Assembly (NCBI GenBank): GCA_039707655.1
Contig: CM077671.1
Coordinates: 370,265,220 to 370,329,219, forward strand
Direction: 5' to 3'
DNA: 64,000 nucleotides
From: Elymus sibiricus
Taxonomy: Eukaryota; Streptophyta; Magnoliopsida; Poales; Poaceae
The notes under the pieces were generated by a model. The model ran no database searches. It had not been told where the DNA came from and worked only from the letters and a program-made list of their open reading frames with translations. The translations under genes and the position numbers were made by a program. This document shows positions 36,645 to 47,708 of the stretch, piece by piece (the stretch's first letter is position 1; every line of letters begins with the position of its first letter).

Positions 36645-36764
36645 GTTATTACTTGTTATATGCTTGCAGATGTATCATTTTAGTCTTGTTCGGTTCAGAA
36701 CAAACTTGGACTACCTTAGTTGTCAAAGCATCTATCTGCAAACCAAATAAATAGTGTTATATCT
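36645..36764 (+). other. Displaced 3' flank of receptor kinase copy 2
   Basis: AT-rich sequence between the Copia and CACTA insertions. It should be the original 3'UTR or downstream DNA of the receptor kinase and may resume after 40363. Confidence 0.5.
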
Positions 36765-36799
36765 GTTCACGACTAGGAAAAACCTTATAGGCAGGACAC

Positions 36800-37030
36800 T
36801 ATTAGTAGCGCTGGAAAATAACAATCGCTGCTGCTAATAAGCAGTAGCGCTGTCTTGTGGAAGCGCTACAAGTAAATACTTAGCAGTAGCGCTGGAAACA
36901 TAAAGAGCGCTACTGCTAAGCGGGACCCGACGAGCCCACCGCCACTATTTGTAGTAGCAGCGCTCCCCGCAAAAAAGCGCTACTGCTAAAATCTTATCGG
37001 TAGCGCGCTTTTACTAAAAGCGGTACAGCT
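36800..37030. repeat. Left subterminal AGCAGTAGCGCT repeats
   Basis: Several direct and inverted copies of TAGCAGTAGCGCT lie within about 250 bp of the end. In CACTA elements such motifs bind the TNPA-type protein. Confidence 0.8.
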
Positions 37031-38601
37031 AATGTACCCTGTCCTCTTCCCCTCGCCCGCATTGCTCACTCTCCCCTGCACACACACTCCCTCTCTCGCT
37101 CACCACGCCGTCGCCCCCGTTGCCGCACCGCCGTCTCCTCCATTGTGGTAAGCCTCCTCCTCGCTCCCACCCTCGTCTCGCCCTCCTCCCCCGGCCCTCA
37201 CCCTCCTCCCCCGACCCGCACCCTCCTCCCCCGGCCCTCACCCTCCTTCCTTCAGCCACCGCCGCTTCTCCTCCTCCGGCCACCGCCCCTTCTCCTCCTC
37301 CGGCCACTTCCCTCCCTCCCTCCTCCCTCCATCCATCCCTCCCTCCCTCCCTCCCACCCTCTTCCTCTGACCCTCTCCCTCCATCCCTCCCTCCCTCCCC
37401 TATTGCATTGAATTTAGTTTTATTAACTAGCTAGGGTTAGAACTAGGATGGATGGATAGATGTTAGTGTTAGAACTAGGATAGTTTTAGTATTTTTTTGA
37501 AATGAAAATGTGAAATAGGATTTTTTTGAAATGAAAATGTGAATTGAAAATGAAAATGTGAATTGGAAATGAAAATGAAAATGTGCAAATGAAAATGAAA
37601 ATGAAAATGTGAATTGAAAATGAAAATGAAAGTGTGACAATGAAAATGTGAAAAGGAAAATGAAATTGTGAATTGATTCTAGGGTTAGGTTGTGAATTGA
37701 TGCAAAATATGAATGTGCCCAAGTGCCCAAGTACTTTGAATTGTTCGATAATTGTGCCCAAGTGCCCTATATAATTGTGCCCAAGTGCCCTATTAGGACA
37801 GAAATTTAGCTAGGTTTCAAATTAGGACAGAAATTTAGGTAGGCTGAATTTAGTTTCAAATATTGTGAAGAAAAACCTTATTGCATTTTCTTCAAGTTCT
37901 ATATTTTTCTTACTGTTATATGCAAATGATCCGAGTGGCCTATGTTTCGCCGGAATGTTGATTCATTTTCGTTCCGCTGAATTTCAGGCGCTCGATATGT
38001 CCACTTTTTAGCAAAGGTCATGTCGAAATTTTGGCATGACCTGTGCTAGAAAGTAGGCATATCGAGATGTATTAGTTAATATTTGATGATGCATTATTAA
38101 CTGGATTAGTGATATTATATTCGAGTTCATTATAAATGTATTAGTGATATTATATTCGAGTTCATTATAATTGTATTAGTGATATTATATTGTTATAATG
38201 CGTGTGTGACTTTCGGTCTGTCGTTGCTCCTTGTATGACTTTCATGTGTGTTCTTGATGGAGGAATCCCGACTATTGTAGTGGGGGGCGTTTCTTCCTCT
38301 TCTCTTCTTGCGATATATACCTCGGTATAATGCGCAAGGAGAGAAGAGGGAGTGCGCCCATCACCGACGGTCGAACTATTAGTGTGAGAGAGTGTCCACC
38401 AATATATACACCACCATATCAGTGTGAGAGAGTGCGGACCAACACACCATGAGATATGAGAGTTATTTAAGGAAAGCCTCGACGGACCGAAAGTCAACCG
38501 ATATTGAATTAGGTCTATTTGGACATGTGTGTATGTTATTGCTCAATATGTCTTACATTAGCAATGGTCATGCCGTACTTTTTGAATCATGAACACAGGA
38601 A
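37031..38601 (+). promoter_or_regulatory. Leader and intron of the B3-like gene; simple repeats
   Basis: A CT-rich leader (37030-37140) ends at CATTGTG|GTAAGC, a likely 5'UTR splice donor. The following 1.4 kb is intron-like. It contains a CCTCC-rich tract (about 37190-37400), a GAAAATGAAAATGTGAATT minisatellite (about 37495-37675), a 35-bp unit present about 2.3 times (38106-38190), and an interrupted inverted repeat (38211-38495). The start codon is at 38602. Confidence 0.5.
37495..37675 (+). repeat. GAAAATG-type minisatellite
   Basis: Purine-rich repeats of GAAAATGAAAATGTGAATTG with variable unit length. Frames rich in Phe/His on the other strand are artefacts. Confidence 0.85.
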
Positions 38602-39796
38602 ATGTCATCGTCTGATGACGACGATAGGATCCAAGCATGTGAACTCTGCGGCGAAGATAAGGGTCTTTGCGACCAGCCTGGGCTGCGAGACGACAGGTTC
38701 TTCACCATGAAGCTTTATGAGGACTTCGATATTTCTACGGTACGCAACGATGACAACTGTTTTTTCGTAATTAAGCATGACTTCTGTTTCTTTGCTTCAA
38801 CGTGTAATTTTTGTTTTATACAATTCGAATAGTTCATCCCCTGTCATGCAAGACGGTATTTCTTGGAGAGGCTCGGTTTCGAAGAGCACGAAAGTTTCGA
38901 GACGAGGACAGCCAACCTGAGGACTAAACATGGTCACACATTTCTGGTCAAAGTAATGAATGCAGATAATAACACAGAATTAGGATGCTCAAATTGGGAA
39001 GCTCTTTGCAAGGCATATGGATTTAAGGAGGATATGGAAATAACCTTCGATCTTCGTCCTGAAGATCATATTGAAGGTAACATCGACATTTGGGTGGATG
39101 TCGATATGCTTCCTGTTTTACCTCCATGTGAGTTTATCAACCATGCATATTTGTCAAGTAATTTGCATTCTATATTTAAAAATAGTTGGTGTTCATCCAT
39201 ACTAAATTTGTTAATTTATAATTTACAGCTTATTTCGTTTCTTCGAGTGAAACACAGAAAATAATTGACACGACACACTACACTTATGGATCACATCTAA
39301 CTTGGGAGGAGAAGGATGATCTTATCAACTTTGTTATTGGTGTCCTAGTTGGTAGGGAGATCTTCCCGTATAATTTGGGAACTGGCCCAAATTATACATT
39401 GTACATGACACTAGTGCATAGGTTGAGGGCGGATGACATTCGCCGAAATATCTTGGTAAGAGTTGCTAATTAAGTACACTACTATTGCATAAATGGTATT
39501 GATTACATTGCTAACTAGGCTACTATTATGTTCTTCAACAGAAACTGCCAAATGAAGTTGTGCCTGCATTGATGCAACCCGAAGGTAATATGACAATTAA
39601 AAGCCCCTTCCAGCCCGAGTTCTCTTTTGCATACTCGACTGAGCGCAAACCACCAAGACGGCTCCAAATTGAAGCATGGGGACAAATAAAGAAGGATCGC
39701 AAGCCACAAGTTGAAGACCGTTCGATCTCTTTGCTTCATCATGGAGACATAGGTGTTATTTTATTTTATGTCATTTTACCTAGGAGGGATGACTAG
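38602..39796 (+). CDS. B3-like DNA-binding domain protein of the CACTA element
   Basis: Four exons join in frame with GT-AG introns: 38602-38739, 38833-39127, 39229-39455 and 39542-39796, giving 304 residues without any lesion. The N-terminus has an acidic MSSSDDDDR and a Cys cluster (CELCGEDKGLC). Residues about 47-140 resemble a plant B3 fold: TKHGHTFLVKVM, then NWEALCKAYGFKEDMEITF. The second half ends in another B3-like pattern with RSISLLHHGDIGVILFYVI. B3 domains bind short DNA motifs in the nucleus. No transposase features are present. It could be a captured host B3 (REM-like) gene or an element regulator. The B3 call rests on pattern recognition only. Confidence 0.65.
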
Positions 39797-39963
39797 GTCC
39801 TATGAGAGAGAAGTTTAGTTAACTTGTATGATCGATTAGGATGATTACTATTATGATGTTTTTCTGTTTTATGAGATTTTAACTTGATATGATTAAGATG
39901 ATGATGAGTTGTTAGATGAGTAAGATGATGTTGAGTTATATGACATATATTTGATTAAGGTGG

Positions 39964-40040
39964 ATGGATGCAAGTGATCATGTTGAGTTAGAGGAAAATA
40001 TCATATTTTCCTCTAACTCAACATGATCACTTGCATCCAT
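39964..40040. repeat. Perfect 38-bp inverted repeat with 1-nt loop
   Basis: The arms 39964-40001 and 40003-40040 are exact complements around a single C at 40002. The arm begins ATGGATGCAAGTGATC. It lies between the B3-like gene and the right subterminal repeats of the CACTA element. Confidence 0.97.
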
Positions 40041-40139
40041 GCACTTCAATCTAAATGTAGTTGTTGGCACAATAATTATTACTGTATAGAGCATGCACAA
40101 ATACGTAGAGGGGAATGTAATCTGTGAAAGCAGGAATAT

Positions 40140-40345
40140 TAGCAGCAGCGCTGGAAGGCATCTAGCGGCAGCGCTGGATTAGCAGCAGCGCTTGCCATTC
40201 TGCAGCGCTACAGATAGTTAGCAGTAGCGCTGGTCAGTGCAGCGCTACTGCTAACAATGCTTAGCAGTAGCGCTGCACTGACCAGCACTACTACTACAAC
40301 TTAGCTGTAGCGCTACTATAGGTTTTTCAAGCGCTACTAGTAGGG
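40140..40345. repeat. Right subterminal AGCAGTAGCGCT repeats
   Basis: At least eight copies of GCAGCGCT or TAGCAGTAGCGCT in both orientations match the left subterminal region. Confidence 0.85.
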
Positions 40346-40794
40346 TTTCTCCAAGTAGTGGTTGGGCATCATAAAATATATGGGTCACAATATTACACTG
40401 TATAATTGTTCTTCCAGTGATCATACACATCATGGATCAAACTTATGATGGTATTTTGGAAGGAGGCTTGCAGTAATGATAGTGTCTCATTTATGTTCTC
40501 CCTGAACTTCTGCTAGCTCCTAACTTTCCTTCATTTTTACCACTACCAACAATGAGGGATCTTTAAAATTGAGTCGGAAATTCTAAGATGCACTTGGTAT
40601 GCAAGAAATCTGTGTGGGGTGAACCAATTAATTTCAAATAATATTTCCCTGCTGCTGTGCCTCAAGATAGGCGGACAAGTATCGATGGACAGAAATTAGT
40701 GGATAGCAGGGTGGACAAGGATGACGTCAGCGGAGATGTCACTTAATCCTCCTAAAATAAACTGGAATGTTACAGTATCTTTTAATCCTTCTTA

Positions 40795-40842
40795 CTCCCT
40801 ACTTTAGTGACCTAAAACATCTTATAGAAGTTTACAGAGGGG
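40795..40842. mobile_element. Internally deleted Stowaway MITE
   Basis: CTCCCT at the left and TTTACAGAGGGG at the right are flanked by TA. Between them only the right half typical of a Triticeae Stowaway (ACTTTAGTGACCTAAAAC) remains. Confidence 0.55.
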
Positions 40843-41224
40843 TACTATTCAGGGGTGACACTGAAATGCTGGTAATAGCGCTAACTTCTAGTCTGAACTC
40901 TTATTGCCCCAGTATGTATCAGATACTCTGAGAAAATCCATGTGAGGAGAGCACATTGTACGCTTCTGCTCTTGCCAAGTGCAAACGTGGAGGGAGGACG
41001 TACGGCAAGCAACTCGGCGAGATGGCTGAGGCGTTGATAACTCTGCAAATCTCTGGCATTAATAGCAACAGTTTCAGGATTCAGCCACCCAAAGCGGTAC
41101 GTAGAAACTGACTATGAACAAAAGCAACACTACAGCATATGATGAATCGCGTACAGAGAAAATGAATTGACACACTGAACTTTGCCGCAAAGCAAACACG
41201 GGATGGAATGCAATTGTTGGCGTC

Positions 41225-41340
41225 GCCGGGTCAGTCTCTCAAAGATGCTCATAGGGGTAGGGTTTGAGTGTGTGCGTTCATAGGGATGAGCGTATGTGCG
41301 TATGTATGAACGTCTGCTTCTGTACTGCGTTAAAAAAATG
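41225..41340 (+). mobile_element. Probable retroposon 3' tail
   Basis: AAGATGCTCATAGGGGTAGG and CTGTACTGCGTT followed by an A run resemble a widespread Triticeae retroposed repeat tail. Family not identified. Confidence 0.35.
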
Positions 41341-41755
41341 AAAATCCTTTACGACAAGCTGCAGAGATCTGGAGTGGAGTTGCTCGTATTCTTTCCCCCA
41401 AGTCAAGTGCCATCCCAAAATTACCCTGCATCCTGTAATTAACAAGACACTATCATTACTGCAAGCCTCCTTCCAAAATTATACTGTTATGCAAGTAAAG
41501 AATAAGTGCAGGTCAGTTTCTTCCACATTTGTAAAGCAAATTTTTGGATGGACTCTAGGTGCCATTTCTTTTTGCCGCTCCAAGTCTGTCTGAAAAGCTG
41601 TTCCAACTCAGAGAGGTACGTACCTGTGTAGCCTCAGGCTCATATAAATCATGCAAACAAATCCTGTAGGCATTTTTACATGTGCACTTCCCTGAAGGTG
41701 AAGTTTGCAGCAGAGGAATAGGGAGTCGGATCTTTGCTTCTGCAGCCTAGCTAGC

Positions 41756-44640
41756 ATTTTCGATAAAGGAAATATATGAATATCGCGAAGATATCAATTG
41801 CACCCGGCCTCTGTATCAACAAGATGTTCAAAAGCATCAAGGATACACACAACCAAAAATTAAAATAAAAAACAGAATAAATAAAAAGACCCCGCCTCGG
41901 TGTGCAATCACTAGGAGCAATAGCATTCTAACCACCACCAAAGACAACACCCGGATTGCAAAAAAGGTTCTCCAAAAACAACGCCTCCAAGAAAGAAACA
42001 ATGCACAAACGTTGTCGTTGCCCGATCGAAGATCTTGAGTTTTCACCAAGGAGGAAGTCCGTGTTCACCCAAAACAATGCCTTCAACAAGGCCATTGCCA
42101 GGTACAACCAATAAAGGCCAGACCTTAAGTTTTCACCCTGGGAATCTAGACTTGGTACTCGAGAAGCACCACCAAAAATGCAGTCCTCCAATGCTGCCGC
42201 CCCCGCTTGCCGAGGCCGCTATTATAACTCACCAAACACCTGGCACACAATCTTCATCGCATCTAATGCACCCTTCCACCGAATCTTCAAGACCTCCAAT
42301 CGCAGCCGTCATGACTTTCTTCACCTCTATCAATACCTTGGGAATTTTGACTTAGACATATCCCATGACACCAATAAGAAAGCGAAGCTTCGCACAACAC
42401 CCTCTTAATGCCGTGTTGGCTGATAATATGAGCACATGCGACCAGAGACTTTTTGATCTAGGCATCCACCCCCCGCGAGGCGACTGGGAGGGCAACCCAG
42501 ATCCGGCGCGCGAGCCCCTCCCTCCTCCTCCCCCTGCCTCACCGCCGCCATAGGGCACGGTCGGGCAAAGCCCGTCCGGTGCCGGCGACGGTGGGGCCCT
42601 GGCGTCCTCCCATGCGACGGGGGCACCGCGGGCGTGCTCCCCCGAACCGGAGTGTGGCGCGACGGTGGGCGTGACGACGCAGGGCCGAGCGGGCACGATG
42701 GATGCGCGTGGTGGCGGCGGCGCCGCGCTGGCTCGTGATGCGTGGCGGACACCGACGGTGGCGGGGCGTGCCTGGGCTGCCACGACTAGATCTGGCCGTC
42801 GGGTGACACGGGCTGCGGCGGCACAGGCTGGAGGCCGTCGTCCGGCCGGCTGGCGGCGGCGGTGGTGGGTCCTGCTCGCGGGCGGTCTTCCTAGCCGGTG
42901 CGAGTCAGGACAGCGGGGCGGGCTGGTGCAGATCCGGCGACGCAGCGGCTGTGGTCTGGCTGGTGGCGCGGGATGGCGGCATGGCGACCTCCCTTCTCCT
43001 GGGTTGGAGCCGGTAGCGTGCGGAGCTGGTCGGCTGCGCGCACGACGGCGGCTCCGCTGACCTAGGGTTTGTGCTCGGGTGGGCCGGATTTGGGCCCAAG
43101 GCGGATCGGAGTGTTCTCCGGGTAGGTGAGGTTTGGGCTTGGCCCGCGATGTACCCGTGAGTGTTGTCCTTGCGGGCGCGGTGTGCGGTGTTGGTGGTCC
43201 TGACTCTGCTTCCTCGTCGTGCCGTGCGGCACCGGTGATCTCGGATTTGGCGTCGTGCAAGCTCGGCTTGGCGACGGCCGTCGGAAGTCCTAGGGTTGTG
43301 TCCCCGGGTCCACCGAGACTGGCTGGAGATGCAGACGTCGGCGCCTCCTATGGTGGAGGTGCTGACCCTGATCCGGGGACTGATGCCGGGCTAGGTGTGG
43401 AAGGGTGGCCTTCTACCCTACCTGTCGGGGGTTGGTGTGTCATGTGGTGGATGGGGGGATGGGGTCTTGGGACAAGGATGCCGGGACGACGGCCCCGGGC
43501 GGTGGTCCCCATGCGTGGCTCTTCGGCGGGCCTCATGGCGATGGTGGTGGCTTCTCCTCTTGGTCGCATGGGCGGCGAGAGGTCCAGCGGCAGGTGGGTC
43601 GGGCACGTCATTGTTGGCGGTGCCCGGATCCGGACCTGGGAGTCAGCTCGCGTCACGTATGTCCAGGGTATCTCCGTGTGACATGGATGAGTTGCTGAGT
43701 GAAAGCTCTACACTTTGGCGCCGTCGCCGACGACGCCCGCGGGTGCCGTTATCTTCCTAAAGACGTCGTTGTGGTTCTCCTCTGTGTGTCTGGGCTCCGG
43801 GTGAAGACCCTTGTCCATTCCGGACTTGGCAACGGCGACGCTCTACGCCGTTCTCCCTCTTGAGGGCGTTGTTGTGGAGTCTAGGTGTGCTAGCGTGGCG
43901 TGGCGTTGTACTCTGACTTCCCTTTGTTCTTCTTTGGTAGCGTAGTACCGAGATTTCCTTTGTAAGGGGTTACCTCTCCACTTTATATCGTTGGTTGTTG
44001 CTTTATATATAAAACGGGGCATGAGTCTGTTTCAAATTCTAGACATCCAGGGGCGACGTACGCCAATCCTTATAGATCTCCGACGAAAAAGACCGAACTC
44101 GTCAGCGGGTAGATCCGAGAGGTCAACATCCGGCCGAAGAACGACTTGGCGGAAGAAGAGCGGTAGGGCCAACCGACGGCAGCCATGCTGCGACCACGGA
44201 CAAATCGGCAACCCCTGAGCTAACAGCCCACGATCATCAGGACGCGGATCCAAAGTGGGCCAAGGCCACAACTTCCCGGGACAACCACCATCAACGAACT
44301 CATGGAGCCGAAGGAGACGGCAAGCTGCACGCACGGGAAGACCGGATCTCGTCCACCGACCGCCGGATCTGCTGACTATGGGACGCTGCCATCGCTGAGA
44401 CGACCAGATCCGTCACTCCGCCCGCCAGCTCCGCATAGAAGGGGAGGTGCGGCACAAGCCCCGCCGCCGCCATCCTCGGGAGCCAAGCCAGCTTCGCCGC
44501 CCGCTCCCTCTGGCGACGGCGAGGAGAACGGAGGAGGAGAGGAGGGTGGCTGCCGGGGGGGCTTGGGTTGCCGCCCGAGTCGCCCCAAAGGAGCGACGCG
44601 GGGGCTTGTTTCGACGTGGCAGCCTAGCTAGCTAGGGACT
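41756..44640 (-). mobile_element. LINE-like element without coding domains, interrupted
   Basis: On the minus strand the 3' end reads GGTTGTGTGTATCCTTGATG, then CAGAGGCCGGGTGCAATTG and TTCCTTTATCGAAAA near 41757, a tail common to Triticeae LINEs. The GC-rich part at 44047-44640 would be its 5' region. The parts 44640-44040 and 42359-41756 are separated by the insert at 42360-44039. No reverse transcriptase or endonuclease was seen, so it is a non-autonomous or 5'-rearranged copy. Confidence 0.5.
42360..44039 (+). mobile_element. LINE-like insert inside the minus-strand LINE-like element
   Basis: The 3' part reads TTTGTAAGGGGTTACC and TTGTTGCTTTATATATAAA, again typical of LINE-like tails, now on the plus strand. 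TAGACAT at 42353-42359 and 44040-44046 is a candidate target duplication. The GC-rich body (42460-43700) is open in many frames on both strands by composition and has no recognised domain. Confidence 0.45.
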
Positions 44641-44766
44641 CTGGCTGCACTTTGCTATCTTTAAGAACATGTTGAGTTCTAGCTAGAAGAACAGCCGAGT
44701 CAACAATCATGTTGCCGTCTGTACTCCAAGGAAACACAGCTGTTCTCCGATTATAGCGCAAATTAC
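44641..44766. other. Short spacer before the second CACTA element
   Basis: Nothing recognised. Confidence 0.4.
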
Positions 44767-44769
44767 CTA

Positions 44770-44990
44770 CACTAGTGCAGAATCGGCCTATAGTGCCGGT
44801 TCGTAAGGGCCTTTAGTACCGGTTCTCCAACCGGCACTAAAGGGTGGGGACTAAAGCCCCCCCCCCCCCCTTTAGTCCCGGTTCAACATGGCCCGGAACT
44901 AAAGGCCCACCACGTGGCACCTGCCGGCGCCGTGGGCTGGGGGACCTTTAGTCCCGGTTGGTAACACCAACCGGGACTAAAAGTATTTAA
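44770..44990. repeat. CACTA terminal and subterminal repeats
   Basis: Includes TTTAGTACCGGTTC, a 14-C run, and an inverted pair around GGTAACACC: TTTAGTCCCGGTT and AACCGGGACTAAA. Confidence 0.85.
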
Positions 44991-45135
44991 TTATTTTAAT
45001 TTTGATTTATTTTTCCTTTTAATCCTTTAGGGGTTTATAAATTAATTATGGTTTATTTTTCCTTTTAATTTTGTGTTTTCCATTTAATTATTTTTCATTT
45101 CAAACATATATTACGCTACTACATACTGTACACGT

Positions 45136-45140
<5 letters not shown>

Positions 45141-45206
<66 letters not shown>

Positions 45207-45224
45207 GAATTTCTCGTAGAACCG

Positions 45225-45301
<77 letters not shown>
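45141..45301. repeat. Two (AT)n tracts
   Basis: Uninterrupted AT runs at 45141-45203 and 45228-45301 are separated by TAGAATTTCTCGTAGAACC-like DNA that is partly repeated after the second run. Confidence 0.95.
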
Positions 45302-45303
<2 letters not shown>

Positions 45304-45401
45304 TCGAATTTCTCGTACGACGACCATTCACATACATATATATATACAATTTGGTATATACAATTTCTCCTACAATTTGCGGATCATTACATATGCAGGC
45401 A

Positions 45402-47708
45402 TTACTTGTTGATCTTGTAATGGTATTCTCCTTTGGGATCTATGACCTGGTCGACCAGAAATCCAGTTATTTCCTCTTGAATTGCTCGTACGCGAGTCGT
45501 TGGTAGGAGCTGGCCCCGCATCTCCGTCAGCTATAATCAAGAGATCAAGATGAATATATTAGTTGTGTGTATATATATTAGCTAGATCATGATAAAAAAA
45601 TTATGGATAGTGTTCTGGCAAACGTACCCAAAGATTTCTTTCGTTTCTGCTCCTTTCAGACGTGATCATGCAAATGTTCTCGCAAACGTAGTATGCGCAT
45701 AAACTATTCCCCTGCTCCTTCTTCATGCACTTTACGAGAATAAAATTCAATCAGATAATAATTAATCAAGCATGATAATGGTATTGAAACTAGAATTAAA
45801 GAGATGCACGGACGTATAGCTAGCTAGTACTACTTAATTACCTTGGGTCGCACCCATGTCAGCTTTTGTTCCCAATCGCCTGGGACCAGTTTGACGAACT
45901 TGGCCCAAGCCCTGCTCACCGGCAAAGAAAATGAATAAAGGAGTTATTAACTAGTTGATATCAGGAAATGAAGTAAAGAGGCCGACATAGTGCGATAATG
46001 ATTGAAATTACCTGTCGACCACCCCCCTCACGGTTGCGTATTCGGATGGATTCTTATATAGTGAGTCCAGTACTTCAACTTTTGGCTTGTCAACTTCAAT
46101 GATTAACAAGATCCAGTGGTAACTGCATGCGCACACGTTTTGTATAAATAAGCGGGCACGTGCATAACTCATCAACTACACTTATTATCCAGTTAGTCAT
46201 ATCTTTGATATCATCCACAGGGTAGCTAGCTAGCAATGCATTATCGATATCGGCCGGGGCGGAACCCATGCTGCTTCTCGGCATAGATGGGACGGTGCTA
46301 TCCAATGCTGGATTGATCTGCTCATGCTGCCGCTGAGATGCCCTTTCCTGGCTGAGTGAGTCGATCTGCTCCTGCTGCCGCCTGACAAATCGTTCCAACT
46401 CCAGGTGCTTTGATTCTAGGCCTTCAAGGCAGAGTGCTTCCTCCTTCTTCTTCTTCTCCTCCTGCATCTTCTTTCTCGCACGGCTTCTATAGTCGTCGTT
46501 CCAATCCGCAAACCCCTCAAACCACGGAACAACGCCTTTGCCTCGTGTTCTTCCCGGGTGTTCAGGATTCTTCAGGGCGCGCGTAAGCTCGTCGTTCTCT
46601 CTGTTGGGCGTGAACACCCCCGTTCGAGCTTCTTCTATTGCAATAAGTATTTCGTCTGTCCCTTCTTTAAGACTTGCCTTCACCATAACCAGCCCTGTCT
46701 CTGGGTCCAACTTCCCCCCATGCGCATAAAACCATGTCCTGCACCTGGGGGGCCATGTCAATGTAACTGGACTGACCCCTGCACTAATCATCTCTTGCTC
46801 AGATTGATCCCACTTAGGCAGGGCCACCTGGTAGCCACCTGGCCCCAGATGATGGTGCCACTTCTTTTTCGCAGCATTAATCTTGTTTTTTCTCGACCGT
46901 TCCTTAGCTTCTTCCGATTCCTTGAACTTCACGAAAGCGTCCCAGTGATCTTTTGCCTTCACCAATGCTCCCGTGAATTCTGGAGTCTTCTTTTTTGATT
47001 TGACGTACTTAGTCCATGCATTTTTCTTGAAGGTGTTGAATGCGATCGCCATCTTTTTAAGAGCATAGTTTCTGACTTTCTTCAGATCTGCATCTGTCAA
47101 ATTATCTGGTAGGGTGAAATGTTCCATGAGCGTAGTCCAAAGCACATCTTTTGCTCTTTCGTCGACAAAAGTAACTCCTGCTCGATCTCCCTTTGCTGGC
47201 TTTTTCCATTCTTGAACGGAGATCGGGATTTGGTCCCTGACAATAACTCCGCATTGATTCTTGAACTTGGTCGCATTTTTCCTAGGTTCAAGCGGTTCGC
47301 CAGTTGATGTTTTGATGGAATCGATGTTGAACTTTACGCCTTTGTCCAACTTTTTGGCCGTGCCTCGAACTACCCTGTCGCTTGTAGAAGATTTGCTCGA
47401 TCCGGAGGCCTAAAAGAAGAAAGATCGATTCGTTAATACATACAAATCAATTAAGACATGTAATGATCACCGGATGGCTTATATATTAAATATACCTCGC
47501 CGGTCTTTGTTATTTGAAGAACATTTTCTTCGTCAACATCGTTGTCGTCACCTTCATCTATTCGTTCGTCTTCATCAAATATCATACAACCCTCACCGGA
47601 ATTGTTCAGATATTGCGAGCCGTCATCATCTTCAAGTTCATGCTCTGGGCTCGTGGAGCGTATGATGTCGAACAGAGCCTCTTCTCCTTCTCTGCCGGTA
47701 TTGTCCAT
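45402..47708 (-). pseudogene. CACTA ORF2: Transposase_24 region joined to an Ulp1-like tail
   Basis: Exon 1 (47708-47496) starts MDNTGREGEEALFDIIRS. After an intron at 47495-47410, exon 2 (47409 to about 46190) carries the En/Spm Transposase_24 region (KKKWHHHLGPGGYQ, CRTWFYAHGG) and a coiled coil. It runs to PVDDIKDMTN. Further exons 46122-46012, 45911-45842, 45729-45628 and 45530-45402 encode an Ulp1/C48-like protease end. Its candidate catalytic residues are the His in YHWILLIIEVD, the Asp in VLDSLYKN and the Cys in GNSLCAYYVCE. Only about 70 bases separate DDIKDMTN from YHWILL, so a large internal part seems deleted. The Ulp1 exons are intact and splice in frame with each other. Confidence 0.75.

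Larger units (their letters stand above)
36768..40360. mobile_element. CACTA transposon, 3.6 kb, carrying a B3-like gene
   Basis: The left end CACGACTAGGAAAAACC (one change from CACTACTAGG) and the right end, inverted, CACTACTTGGAGAAACCC are flanked by GTT at 36765-36767 and 40361-40363, the 3-bp duplication of CACTA elements. Subterminal copies of AGCAGTAGCGCT occur at both ends. No transposase was found. The only clear gene is the four-exon B3-like gene on the plus strand. Confidence 0.88.
40364..41755. other. Intergenic DNA with small repeat relics
   Basis: No gene is supported here. The first part may be DNA once downstream of receptor kinase copy 2. A deleted Stowaway MITE and a retroposon-like tail are listed separately. 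Confidence 0.5.

Noticed and set aside
42352..43760. Long Pro/Ala-rich open frames around 42.4-43.7 kb
   Set aside because: They are GC-driven frames in the body of a LINE-like repeat, without endonuclease or reverse transcriptase motifs.
46096..46135. ORF2 ending in the continuous frame after DDIKDMTN
   Set aside because: That frame runs through an intron-like stretch and reads the Ulp1 exon out of frame. The spliced reading from 46122 gives the expected HWILLIIEVD.
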